From the NCBI RefSeq assembly GCF_030551255.1, contig NZ_CP130630.1:8803001-8867000 (forward strand): a stretch of DNA of 64,000 bases, given 5' to 3'. Positions within the stretch are counted from its first letter, which is position 1. The number at the start of each line of letters is the position of its first letter. The DNA is from Streptomyces sp. NL15-2K (GTDB taxonomy: Bacteria; Actinomycetota; Actinomycetes; Streptomycetales; Streptomycetaceae). A model generated the notes under the pieces. That model worked only from the letters and a program-made list of their open reading frames with translations. It was not told the origin of the DNA and searched no databases. The position numbers were made by a program, and so were the translations under genes. Positions 18,415-26,192 of this stretch are shown piece by piece.

Positions 18415-18585
18415 GGCGGGTCGCCCCCTTGCCTTGGTGGGCCGCCCTGTGGGCGTCGTGGTGGCTCGGTGGTGGCTCGGTGGTGGGCTCGCACAACGAG
18501 CGTATCGTGTCGGTGACGACAGTCAATGCTGCGCGATACCGCCGGGGTGGGGGCCGCCACGGCTCTGCGGAGGGAGGACCGGCCA

Positions 18586-19011
18586 TGCCCGCATTCTCGC
18601 TCGATCCGGCACCGCCTGGTGTGCCGAGTTGCGCACCCAGGCCGCCCAGCGGCCCCGCCCCCTCGCCGACAAGGGCGAACCGGGCCGCGTCAACCGTCCG
18701 CTCGTCGCGGAACTCGGTCAACTCGGCCTGCTGGCCCGCCTGTTCACCTCCGGAGCCGTCGACCTGTGTCTGATGCGCGAGTCCCTCGCGTACTGCTGCA
18801 CCGAGGCTGAGACCGCCCTCGCCCTCCAGGGTCTGGGTGCCCATCCGGTGCACGCCCACGGCACCCCCGCCCAACGGGACCGCCGGCTGCCCCGCGCGGC
18901 CGACGGCACGGCGGTGGCCGCCTTCGCCCTGAGCGAGCCGGGCGCCGGCTCGGACGCGGCGGCACTGACACTGCCGGCGGATCCGGAGGCCTCCCGGCCG
19001 GGGGACTCACC
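18586..19011 (+). pseudogene. Acyl-CoA dehydrogenase, frameshifted and truncated
   Basis: The ATG at 18586 gives MPAFSLDPA, but the frame is lost around 18620. One nucleotide over, an acyl-CoA dehydrogenase N-terminal half resumes (WCAELRTQAAQRPRPLADKG, ALALQGLGAHPVHAHGTP, then FALSEPGAGSDAA, the conserved flavin-contact motif). The similarity stops near 19011 and runs into unrelated sequence, so the C-terminal two thirds are gone. The gene diverges from the CoA ligase. The sharp end probably marks the left junction of the inserted or rearranged catabolic segment. Confidence 0.8.
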
Positions 19012-19078
19012 GGGGCCAGTCATTCAACGGACGTACCCGTTCCGCCGCTGATAGAGGCCATGCAGCATGTGTTCATGG

Positions 19079-19102
19079 CACTGCCACTGCCACTGCCACT
19101 GC
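19079..19102. repeat. Four perfect copies of CACTGC
   Basis: A short tandem repeat (6 bp x 4) just past the point where the acyl-CoA dehydrogenase breaks off and 43 bp before the next gene. No function is suggested. Confidence 0.8.
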
Positions 19103-19145
19103 GTCGTGCGTCGCTCGGCCAACCACTCATATGGGGACGGTAACA

Positions 19146-19946
19146 ATGCCGATCTTGACCGCAAGTGACGGTGTTGAGCTGCATTACCGGGAGAAGGGGC
19201 GCGGGAGACCGATCGTCTTCATCCCGGGTTTCACATGTACGACCCGCTTCTTCGACCGTCAGTTGGACGCGCTGTCCGATCGGTTTCGGGTGATCGTCTA
19301 CGACCCGCGCGGGCAGGGCGAGTCCGAGAAGACCCGACGGGGACAGCGCGTGGGACGGCTCGCGCACGACGCGCACGACATTCTCACAGCTCTTGGCCTG
19401 TACGACGTCGTGCCCGTGGGATGGTCGCTCGGCGCCACGACGCTGCTCAGTTACCTGGACCTCTTCGGGTCCGACCGGATTCGCAAAATTTGCCTTATCG
19501 GCAGCAGCCCATCGCCCGTCAACCGCGCTGGCTGGACGAACGGTATCGGTGACGTCGCAGCCGGTGATGCCTTGCGGACCGCCTTGGAGCAGGACTTCGC
19601 CACCGTGGCGCCGGCGGCCATGCGGCAGTGGTTTCACCGGCTTCCTCCCGAGGGCGAGTTCCACATGCTCGCCAAGGAAACACTCAAGACCGCACCTGCC
19701 GAGGGAGCCGCGGCGGCGCTCTGGGATGGTCTGAACCAGAACATGTTTGACCTGCTCCCGCACATCGCCTTGCCCACACTGATCATCCACGGCGAGCACG
19801 ACGCGCTCGTTCCCGTCGTCAACGCTGACGTGTTCAGGGAGAAGGTTCCCGACGTTCGCGTTGAGATCTTCGCCGATAGCGGGCATGCGCCCTTCATCGA
19901 GGAACCAGGCCGCTTCAATGAGTTGCTGAATGATTTCGCTGGGTAG
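19146..19946 (+). CDS. Alpha/beta hydrolase (esterase/haloperoxidase-like)
   Basis: A 266-aa single-domain hydrolase. ATG 19146 is preferred (GGGGA 8 nt upstream; family N-termini begin near MPILTASDGVELHY); ATG 19131 is in frame. Visible motifs are VFIPGFTCTTRFF (oxyanion), YDPRGQGESE, the nucleophile elbow PVGWSLGATT, the acid in IHGEHDALVPV and the histidine in SGHAPFIEEP. Codon use is less G/C-biased than in the surrounding Streptomyces genes (codons such as CTT, TTT, AAA), in line with acquisition by transfer. The substrate may be an ester or a ring-cleavage product, given the catabolic neighbours (inference). Confidence 0.82.
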   Translation: MPILTASDGVELHYREKGRGRPIVFIPGFTCTTRFFDRQLDALSDRFRVIVYDPRGQGESEKTRRGQRVGRLAHDAHDILTALGLYDVVPVGWSLGATTLLSYLDLFGSDRIRKICLIGSSPSPVNRAGWTNGIGDVAAGDALRTALEQDFATVAPAAMRQWFHRLPPEGEFHMLAKETLKTAPAEGAAAALWDGLNQNMFDLLPHIALPTLIIHGEHDALVPVVNADVFREKVPDVRVEIFADSGHAPFIEEPGRFNELLNDFAG

Positions 19947-19955
19947 TCGAAACTG

Positions 19956-20204
19956 TCAGTCCAACTGCATCGCTCGCGACGTCAACCCCATCTTGTGACC
20001 GACGAGCCGCGCACCTGCCGCGACCCCCTTGGCCGCCCACACCTGCTGGATGGCGTAGGCGTCCGAGATTTCCATGTCCGGGTGGTACGGCTGGGCTGCT
20101 GGATGGGCGATGTGGTCGCCCGTGGCAGCCACATGCCGAAGTCGCGCCCGGCGCTCATCACTTGATCGGCGGTCGTGGAAGCTCAGCGACCCCGCGCGCT
20201 CCAC
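19956..20204 (-). pseudogene. 2-keto-4-pentenoate/2-oxohept-3-enedioate hydratase, N-terminal fragment
   Basis: The last 40 codons read DMEISDAYAIQQVWAAKG followed by GARLVGHKMGLTSRAMQLD, a clear match to the N-terminal region of the HpaH/MhpD/DmpE hydratases of meta-cleavage pathways. A stop follows at the point where these enzymes continue for about 200 more residues, and the preceding residues do not align well. It is a decayed remnant. Confidence 0.7.
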
Positions 20205-20213
20205 GCGGAGAGT

Positions 20214-20253
20214 TTGACGTGCTCCCTGGACTTTAGGCCAGGGAGCACGTCAA
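20214..20253. terminator. Perfect 16-bp hairpin, terminator or mobile-element end
   Basis: Arms TTGACGTGCTCCCTGG (20214-20229) and its exact complement (20238-20253) surround an 8-nt loop. It separates the hydratase fragment from the IclR fragment. It could end the leftward catabolic transcript or be the end of a lost mobile element. Confidence 0.6.
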
Positions 20254-20472
20254 CTGACGATCGTTGACGGCGAAGCCGCGTGTCCGGGCGTCAGCGAGAA
20301 TCCGGCGCAGTTCGACGGGAGAGGCGACCGTCAGCGGCGTGAAGGATCTCATAGGTGGCCAGCACCTTCTCCTGAACCTTCTGTGGAGCGAAGGCGGGCG
20401 GCACTCGCCCACACCTGTGGGGTGCAGTGAGAACCGGCCGCCGACGCGGTGCAGGACCGGTGCGGCGCAAGC
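20254..20472 (-). pseudogene. IclR-family regulator, C-terminal domain remnant
   Basis: Reading the minus strand through two frame changes gives VLHRVGGRFSLHPTGVG, then PPAFAPQKVQEKVLAT, then MRSFTPLTVASPVELRRILA and ARTRGFAVNDRQ. These are consecutive pieces of an IclR effector-binding domain. There is no DNA-binding half. The remnant begins right after the TPP-enzyme stop and ends at the 16-bp hairpin. Confidence 0.7.
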
Positions 20473-20475
20473 GGG

Positions 20476-22131
20476 TCATGACTCGTCGGTGAAGGAGTGC
20501 GCCAGCACCCATGACGGGAAGCTGGTGATCTTGGCGTCGATGACGAGCGGGGAGGTCCGTGGCCCGGAGAGCCAGTCCCGTACCTGGTCGAGGTCGTCGA
20601 CGGTGCGTACGGTGACGCTGGTGCAGCCGAAGCCGCGGGCGATCGCGGCGAGGTCGGTGTCGGGGAAGACGACGGTGTCCGAGGGGTAGTCGGGGAAGTG
20701 GTGAACCTCGGCGCCGTAGGCCGCGTCGTCGTAGACGACGACCACGAGCGGGAGCGCGAGGCGCACGGCGGTGTCGAGTTCGGTCAGGCACATCATGAAC
20801 CCGCCGTCGCCGATGCCGGCGACGGTGAGCCGGTCGGGTGTGGCGATCGCCGTGCCGATGGCTGCCGCGAGTGCCATGCCGATGGATTGGAAGGCCAGTG
20901 GCAGGCAGTAGCCGCGGTTGTCGGGGACCTCGAAGAACATGGCGGGGTAGCAGTTGAAATTGCCGCCGTCGGGGACGATGACGCGCTCGCGGGGGAGCAG
21001 CCGGTCCAGGGCGATGGTGAGGGTGCGGGGGTCGATGCGCTCGTCGGCGGGCGCGTCGGTTGAGGTGTCGTCGTAGGGCTCGTCCTGCCAGCGCCGCCCG
21101 GTCTTGATCCGGTCGGCCACGGCCGGGGAGCGATACCGCGGCCTCGTGGCGCCGCGGTCGGCCAGCTCCTTCGTGACCGCCAGTGCCGTCGAGGCGCAGT
21201 CGCCCTGAATACCGAGGTCGACGCGGCGGTGTCGGCCGATGGCGTCGAGGTCGAGGTCGACCTGCGCCACGGTGGTGGTGTTGCCGACGAGCTCACCGGC
21301 GCGGGTGGTCCACTGGTTGAGGCCGGCACCGAAGGACACGAGGAGGTCGGCGTCGGAGATCAGGTCCGAGGCGGTGGGGGTGGCGAAGCCGCCCATCACG
21401 TCGAGGTACCAGGTGTTGCCGGCGAACAGGCCCCGCGCGACGGCCGAGGTGGTGAGCAGGGCCCCGGCGGCCTCGGCGAGCTCCTCGAGCTCGGTCCGGG
21501 CGTCGAGCGCGCCGCGGCCGGCGACCAGCACCGGCCGCTCGGCCTGGGCCAGCAGGTCGGCCAGGCGCCGCACCCCACCGGGTGAGGCGGTGGGCAGTTC
21601 CCGTTCGGGGACCGGGGGGACGACATCGGGAGACCAGTCGAGTTCCTGCTTCTGCACGTCGAGCGCGAGGTGCAGGACCACGGTGCGCCGCTCCAGCAGG
21701 GCTCGGGAGTAGGCCCGTGCGGCGTCGGCCACCGCGGTCTGTGCGCTGTGGACGCGTTCGGAGGTGGCGCCGACGCCCCGGACCAGGAGCTCCTGTTCGA
21801 TCCAGAAGTTCGAGTTGGACTGCGTGGGAGATGTGTCTCCGGTGACGACCAGGAGGGGTGTGCGGCTCTTGGCTGCTTCGGTGATGCCGGTCAGGGCGTT
21901 GGTGAGCCCGCAGCCCTGGTGGAAGCTGGCCACGCTGACCTCTCCCGTGGCCCGTGAGTAGGCGTCGGCCATCACCGCCGCGCCGTGTTCGTGGCGGGTC
22001 GCTACGAACCGGGCCCCCGTTGCGATCAGGGCGTTGGTGACGTGGAAGTTCCCGCTGCCCACCACTCCGAACACCTGACGCACGCCCAGGTGTCCCAGCG
22101 TCCGCCCGACTGCCTCCGCGACCTTCATCAC
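20476..22131 (-). CDS. Thiamine-pyrophosphate enzyme (acetolactate synthase/benzoylformate decarboxylase-like)
   Basis: The protein is 551 aa, starting at GTG 22131 (ATG 22128 also possible) behind GAGGAG. The N-terminal Pyr domain has the cofactor-activating glutamate in RHEHGAAVMADAYSRATG (E48), followed by QGCGLTNALTGITEAAKSRT. The middle domain has RPVLVAGRGA. The C-terminal PP domain has a GDGGFMM magnesium/diphosphate motif. No flavin-dependent AHAS partner subunit is nearby, so a 2-keto-acid decarboxylase or lyase role in aromatic side-chain catabolism is more likely than branched amino acid synthesis. It is the last gene of the leftward dioxygenase operon. The substrate is unknown. 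Confidence 0.78.
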   Translation of the reverse strand: MMKVAEAVGRTLGHLGVRQVFGVVGSGNFHVTNALIATGARFVATRHEHGAAVMADAYSRATGEVSVASFHQGCGLTNALTGITEAAKSRTPLLVVTGDTSPTQSNSNFWIEQELLVRGVGATSERVHSAQTAVADAARAYSRALLERRTVVLHLALDVQKQELDWSPDVVPPVPERELPTASPGGVRRLADLLAQAERPVLVAGRGALDARTELEELAEAAGALLTTSAVARGLFAGNTWYLDVMGGFATPTASDLISDADLLVSFGAGLNQWTTRAGELVGNTTTVAQVDLDLDAIGRHRRVDLGIQGDCASTALAVTKELADRGATRPRYRSPAVADRIKTGRRWQDEPYDDTSTDAPADERIDPRTLTIALDRLLPRERVIVPDGGNFNCYPAMFFEVPDNRGYCLPLAFQSIGMALAAAIGTAIATPDRLTVAGIGDGGFMMCLTELDTAVRLALPLVVVVYDDAAYGAEVHHFPDYPSDTVVFPDTDLAAIARGFGCTSVTVRTVDDLDQVRDWLSGPRTSPLVIDAKITSFPSWVLAHSFTDES

Positions 22132-22286
22132 GCCTTGCTCCTCTGTGTCGTCCGATGGTGCTGGTTCACGACCGCGACTTGGCCTTCACGGGCATGCGCC
22201 GGCGTTTGTGGTGTATGGAGTCGGGGACCGTGCCGGAGAGTCCTATCGCAAGCGGCCATCCGCCCTGACCGCGGTGGTGCACGGGG

Positions 22287-23147
22287 TTACCCCGGCGCAC
22301 CATGTCCGCGAGCCGCGGCGCCCTTCTCGCCCGTCGCCGCTGCGAGGAGGAAGCGCGCCGATCGTTCGAGGAGCCCCTGCAACGCCGCGTCGTCGAGTTC
22401 GGGGAAGATATGGGTCGCGCCGGGGACCTCCTCGACTACGGCGTGGCCTCCCACAGCTCGCAGCGCCTCGGCCAGCCGGTGGCTCTGCCGGAGCGGAACG
22501 GCCGTGTCCTTGTCGCCGTGCAGGAGCAGGAAGGGCGGAGCGCCCGGCCGTACGGCGTGGACGGGGCTGGCGGCGCGAGCCGTTTCCGGCCGCTCGTCCG
22601 CGGTCGCGCCCAGCAGCCGGGCCTCCCGGGACTCCCGGCTCCGGTCGGCCTGTCCGCCGGCATCGTCGATGTCCGCCAGTAGGGCGACCAGGTCGGTCAC
22701 CGGGTACCAGCAGACGGCCGCGGACACCGGCAGCGAGGTGGTCAGCGCGTGCAGCGCCGCCAGGTGCCCTCCCGCGGAGCCTCCCCAGCACACCCGGGCG
22801 TCGGTCGAGATCCCGAAGTCGCCTCGGTGCTCAGCGAGGTAGTGGGCCGCGCTTTCCACGTCCTCCAGTTGTGCCGGGAAGCGGGCTTCCCCGCTCAGCC
22901 GGTACTCCACGCTCGCCACGGCCAGGCCCAGTTGCGCGATCCGCTCGAAGAAGGACGGCTGCTGCCAGGGCGACCTGGGGACGTTCGGGCCGACTTCGAG
23001 GCCGTCGGCGCGGCTGCCGATGCGCCAGCCACCGCCATGCAGGTAGAGGCACAGGGCGACCGGCTCGGCTGGGACGTAAAGGTCCAGGGCGAGGGGACGG
23101 AACCCGAGTGGCTGCGCGTACACGACCTCCCGGAAGATGGTCACCAT
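22287..23147 (-). CDS. HSL-family alpha/beta hydrolase/esterase
   Basis: A 286-aa enzyme with the HGGGW oxyanion motif (YLHGGGWRIGS), the nucleophile motif WGGSAGGHLAALH, an acid near LLHGDKDTAVPL and a histidine near GATHIFPEL. This is a complete hormone-sensitive-lipase-type catalytic set. The N-terminus PLGFRPLALDLYVPAE suits a cytoplasmic carboxylesterase. It lies within the catabolic operon between the transporter and the TPP enzyme and probably cleaves an ester of the aromatic substrate or an acyl intermediate (inference). Confidence 0.82.
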   Translation of the reverse strand: MVTIFREVVYAQPLGFRPLALDLYVPAEPVALCLYLHGGGWRIGSRADGLEVGPNVPRSPWQQPSFFERIAQLGLAVASVEYRLSGEARFPAQLEDVESAAHYLAEHRGDFGISTDARVCWGGSAGGHLAALHALTTSLPVSAAVCWYPVTDLVALLADIDDAGGQADRSRESREARLLGATADERPETARAASPVHAVRPGAPPFLLLHGDKDTAVPLRQSHRLAEALRAVGGHAVVEEVPGATHIFPELDDAALQGLLERSARFLLAAATGEKGAAARGHGAPG

Positions 23148-23297
23148 GTGATCACCTCCGCGGCGGCGAGCTCCTTGTCGACCTCACCGAGCCCTCTGGT
23201 GAAGACGTTCCCCATCATGTCGTCCTCCTCGATGAGTCCACGCTCGGAGCGCGGCGCACTAGGTAGCTTTCACTGGTCACGTAATAGTTGTCACGAA

Positions 23298-24680
23298 TCA
23301 GGGTGCGGAGTTCAGGCCGGACACCTCCGGCGTCGCCGCATCGCCGGTCGTGGGAACTGTCCTCCTGGCTCGGGTGAGTCCCAGCTCGCCCGTGGGAACC
23401 CGGTGGTTCTCCGGCCCAGTCAGTACGGCCACACCGGCAGCGAGGATGATTGCCACGAACAGCCAGGCGACCGGCGGCCAGTTGTTGGGGTCGTTCTGGA
23501 CGAACGACTGGGCGATGGCCGGGAGGAAACCGGTGCCGACAACGCCCAGCATGAAGCTGACCGCCATGCCGGTGAACCGGATGTGCGTCGGGAACATCTC
23601 CAGGAAGGTGGCGAGGACGACGCCGCTCTGCATGGCGAAGAAGACACCCATGATGGCGAAGCCGGCCAGGTAGATCAGCGTCCAGTTGCCCGTATGGACG
23701 GCATGGAGCCATACCGGGGTCAGCGCCGCGCAGCCTACGGCGCCGGTCACGAACACGGGTTTGCGGCCCATGCGGTCGGACAGCATCGCGAACAGTGGTT
23801 GGGTGGCGATCAAGGTGAGACTGGCGCCCGCGATCAAGCCCAGCATCGGCGACCGGCTGAGCCCGATCCCGGTGGTGGCATAGCTCAGGCCGAAGACGTA
23901 CACCAGGGGGGTGGGCGCGAGGCAGAGCCCGGCCACGGCGACCCGGAGCACGGCGCGCCAGTGGCCGCGGAGCACCTCGACGAGCGGGACCTTGGTGACC
24001 GGCCCTTCTTGCTTCAGCTCCTGGTAGGTCTCGGGTTCGGCCAGCCGACGACGAAGCACGAACGTGAACGCGATGACCAGGGCGCTCAGCCAGAACGGGA
24101 TCCGCCATCCCCAAGCGAGCATGGCATCGTCCGGCAGGAACGCGGTCAGCGGCAGGAACACCACGCTCGCGAGGAAGTTCCCGAACTGCGTCCCGCTGTG
24201 CGTCCAACTGGTGTAGAAAGCACGCTTGCCCTCGGGCGCGTGTTCGAAGGCCAGCAGGGCGGACCCTGCCTGCTCGCCACCCGCGGACAACCCCTGGAGC
24301 ACGCGAAGCAGGACGAGGATGACCGGAGCTGCCGGGCCGATCGTCGCATAGCTCGGAATACATCCCACCAGAAAGGTGGCGATCCCCATCGTGAGCAGGA
24401 TCGCGATCATGATCTTCTTGCGGCCGAACCGGTCCCCGAGGTGCCCCCACAGCACCGCACCGAACGGACGAGCGACGTAGGCGACACCGAGGCTGCTCAG
24501 CGCGAGCAGGGTGCCCTGCGCGGGGTGGGGGAAGAAAAGTCGGCCGAAAAACAGTGAGGCGGCGGTCGCGTAGAGGAAGAAGTCGTAGTACTCCAATGCG
24601 GTACCGAAGAATCCAGAGGTGGCCGCGGTACGTGCATTGCGTTTCTGAGCGACAGCCGCTGGCGCTGCAGAAGTGGACAT
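23298..24680 (-). CDS. MHS-family MFS transporter (metabolite:H+ symporter)
   Basis: The protein is 460 aa, starting at ATG 24680, seven nt after CAGGAG. The opening is the MHS signature (SGFFGTALEYYDFFLYATAA), with a loop-2 motif GHLGDRFGRKKIM, a second half-repeat SDRMGRKPVFVTGA and about 12 membrane helices. Relatives import aromatic acids, shikimate or alpha-ketoglutarate with protons. Its place between dioxygenase and hydrolase genes suggests uptake of the aromatic substrate. Confidence 0.88.
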   Translation of the reverse strand: MSTSAAPAAVAQKRNARTAATSGFFGTALEYYDFFLYATAASLFFGRLFFPHPAQGTLLALSSLGVAYVARPFGAVLWGHLGDRFGRKKIMIAILLTMGIATFLVGCIPSYATIGPAAPVILVLLRVLQGLSAGGEQAGSALLAFEHAPEGKRAFYTSWTHSGTQFGNFLASVVFLPLTAFLPDDAMLAWGWRIPFWLSALVIAFTFVLRRRLAEPETYQELKQEGPVTKVPLVEVLRGHWRAVLRVAVAGLCLAPTPLVYVFGLSYATTGIGLSRSPMLGLIAGASLTLIATQPLFAMLSDRMGRKPVFVTGAVGCAALTPVWLHAVHTGNWTLIYLAGFAIMGVFFAMQSGVVLATFLEMFPTHIRFTGMAVSFMLGVVGTGFLPAIAQSFVQNDPNNWPPVAWLFVAIILAAGVAVLTGPENHRVPTGELGLTRARRTVPTTGDAATPEVSGLNSAP

Positions 24681-24882
24681 GGCATGCTCCTGCGAGTTCA
24701 AGAAGGATCGGCGCCGTTCACTTCTTCCAAACGGTGGAGCGGCGGGCGGAAAGACGGTCAGCTGACGACGTTGCGGACGCCGGCGGGTTGTCCCAACAGG
24801 ATCTGGCTGCCTGCAGGACCCGCCGACGTCCCGTCACTTCCGTGGCTAAGCATGAAAGCATTCCGGCTGATCGGGAAATGCT

Positions 24883-25575
24883 CTAGGTACGCAGCGCATC
24901 GAGCATCTGCAGCGCACGGTCCCAAGATTTTCTCGAAGCTTCCGCATGATAGTGATGCGGATTGAGGGGCATCGTGAAGGCGTGCCCTGCGCCCGGGTGG
25001 ATCACGAATTCGCTGCCGGTGGCGTCTGCCGCTTTCTGTACCGTTTCGAGCTCCTCCGGCGGTGCAAAGTCATCCTTGTCGCCGTAATGGAACGATACTG
25101 GGCATTTCGGTTGGTCGCCGGGCCGCATGGCTTTCGACACGTAGGTGCCATGGAACGACACGGCGGCGTCGATGCCGAGCCCATCGCATGCTGCCCGCCA
25201 TGCGAAGGGGCCGCCAAAGCAAAAGCCGAATACTGCGATCTTGCCGTTGCAGTTGGGATGGCTGCGAACCTCTGCGATGCCACGCCTGAGATCGCTCAGC
25301 GTCTTTGTGAAGTCGTTTCGCATGGCGCGGTCAATCGCGCGTTGCGTCTCCGGCAGGGCCAGCACGCCCGAATCCTGATCGCGCCAGAAGAAATTCGGCG
25401 CAAGCGCGACGCAGTCCCGGTTGGCGAGGTCGTCGAGCATGTTCGTCAAGTCCTGATCGATGCCGAAAATGGACGAGACCATGACCACACCTGGCCCCCT
25501 TCCTGTCTCGGTCGCGGCAAGATACGCCTCGAACTTCCCGTCCTCGGCCTCCACCTGTTTGCGAATCACGGTCAT
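24883..25575 (-). CDS. Dienelactone hydrolase family protein
   Basis: The protein is 230 aa, starting at ATG 25575 behind a strong AGGGAGGGAAC site. The Cys-Asp-His triad of dienelactone hydrolases is visible: VFGFCFGGPFAWRAA (Cys nucleophile), YGDKDDFAPP (Asp) and GAGHAFTMP (His). These enzymes open enol-lactones made after ring cleavage. Codon use is clearly less G/C-biased than the Streptomyces background, as in the two dioxygenase genes upstream, which indicates shared foreign origin. Confidence 0.88.
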   Translation of the reverse strand: MTVIRKQVEAEDGKFEAYLAATETGRGPGVVMVSSIFGIDQDLTNMLDDLANRDCVALAPNFFWRDQDSGVLALPETQRAIDRAMRNDFTKTLSDLRRGIAEVRSHPNCNGKIAVFGFCFGGPFAWRAACDGLGIDAAVSFHGTYVSKAMRPGDQPKCPVSFHYGDKDDFAPPEELETVQKAADATGSEFVIHPGAGHAFTMPLNPHHYHAEASRKSWDRALQMLDALRT

Positions 25576-25654
25576 TTGTTCCCTCCCTGAATCGATCTGC
25601 AAGCGTTGCGTCCCGGTCGGCCGGTGAGCGCTGGTCCCATTTTCGGGGCCCCGG

Positions 25655-26161
25655 TCAGACGTAAACTTGCAGGATGTAGTCGTGGATGCCGTCGCAATCG
25701 ATGAGGTCCACGCGTTGTAGGCGGATTTTGACACCCTCTGGAGTCCCCACGAGGTGGTGCGTATATGCGCCCGCGAACGACGTCACAACGTCGCGCCGGA
25801 ACTGCGTCACCTGGAAACGCGAGTGAACGACGAGCTCTCCATCGCTTGTCGTGTCACCGATACGCACGTTGCCGACAATGTGACTGCTTCGCGTGATTGG
25901 CTGCTGCCCGGCGGTGCCGAAATCCATCAACCGTTCGCAACGCGCCACCATGAACGGCACGTCATCGTACATGTACGATAGTTGCGCTTTGGGGTCGGTA
26001 TCGCCAGGCCGCGCCGGGATCCAATAGGCGCCATCGGGCAAGAACAAATCGATCCAAGGCGCGTAATCGCGGCTGTCGATGTATTCCGCCTGCTGGAAGA
26101 GGAAATCCTCGGCTTCGCTGCGACTGAGTCGGAGCGCCGACGTCTTTGTGGTGTTTAGCAT
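25655..26161 (-). CDS. Aromatic-ring-hydroxylating dioxygenase, beta subunit
   Basis: A 168-aa protein starting at ATG 26161 after GGGAGGAT, the usual length for the small cystatin-fold subunit. It has the family opening EAEDFLFQQAEYIDSRDYAPWIDLF, DGAYWIPARPG, and a closing RLQRVDLIDCDGIHDYILQVYV. It has no cofactor and supports assembly of the alpha3beta3 oxygenase. It lies 31 bp after the alpha gene and shares its lower GC. Confidence 0.9.
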   Translation of the reverse strand: MLNTTKTSALRLSRSEAEDFLFQQAEYIDSRDYAPWIDLFLPDGAYWIPARPGDTDPKAQLSYMYDDVPFMVARCERLMDFGTAGQQPITRSSHIVGNVRIGDTTSDGELVVHSRFQVTQFRRDVVTSFAGAYTHHLVGTPEGVKIRLQRVDLIDCDGIHDYILQVYV

Positions 26162-26192
26162 GCTTCGATCCTCCCGATGTCGATGACGCTGC

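Noticed and set aside
18415..18585. PaaX operator in the gap between the CoA ligase and the broken dehydrogenase
   Set aside because: GTATCG and CGATAC occur as an inverted pair, but they are about 30 bp apart and do not match the PaaX consensus I know; the evidence is too weak to annotate.
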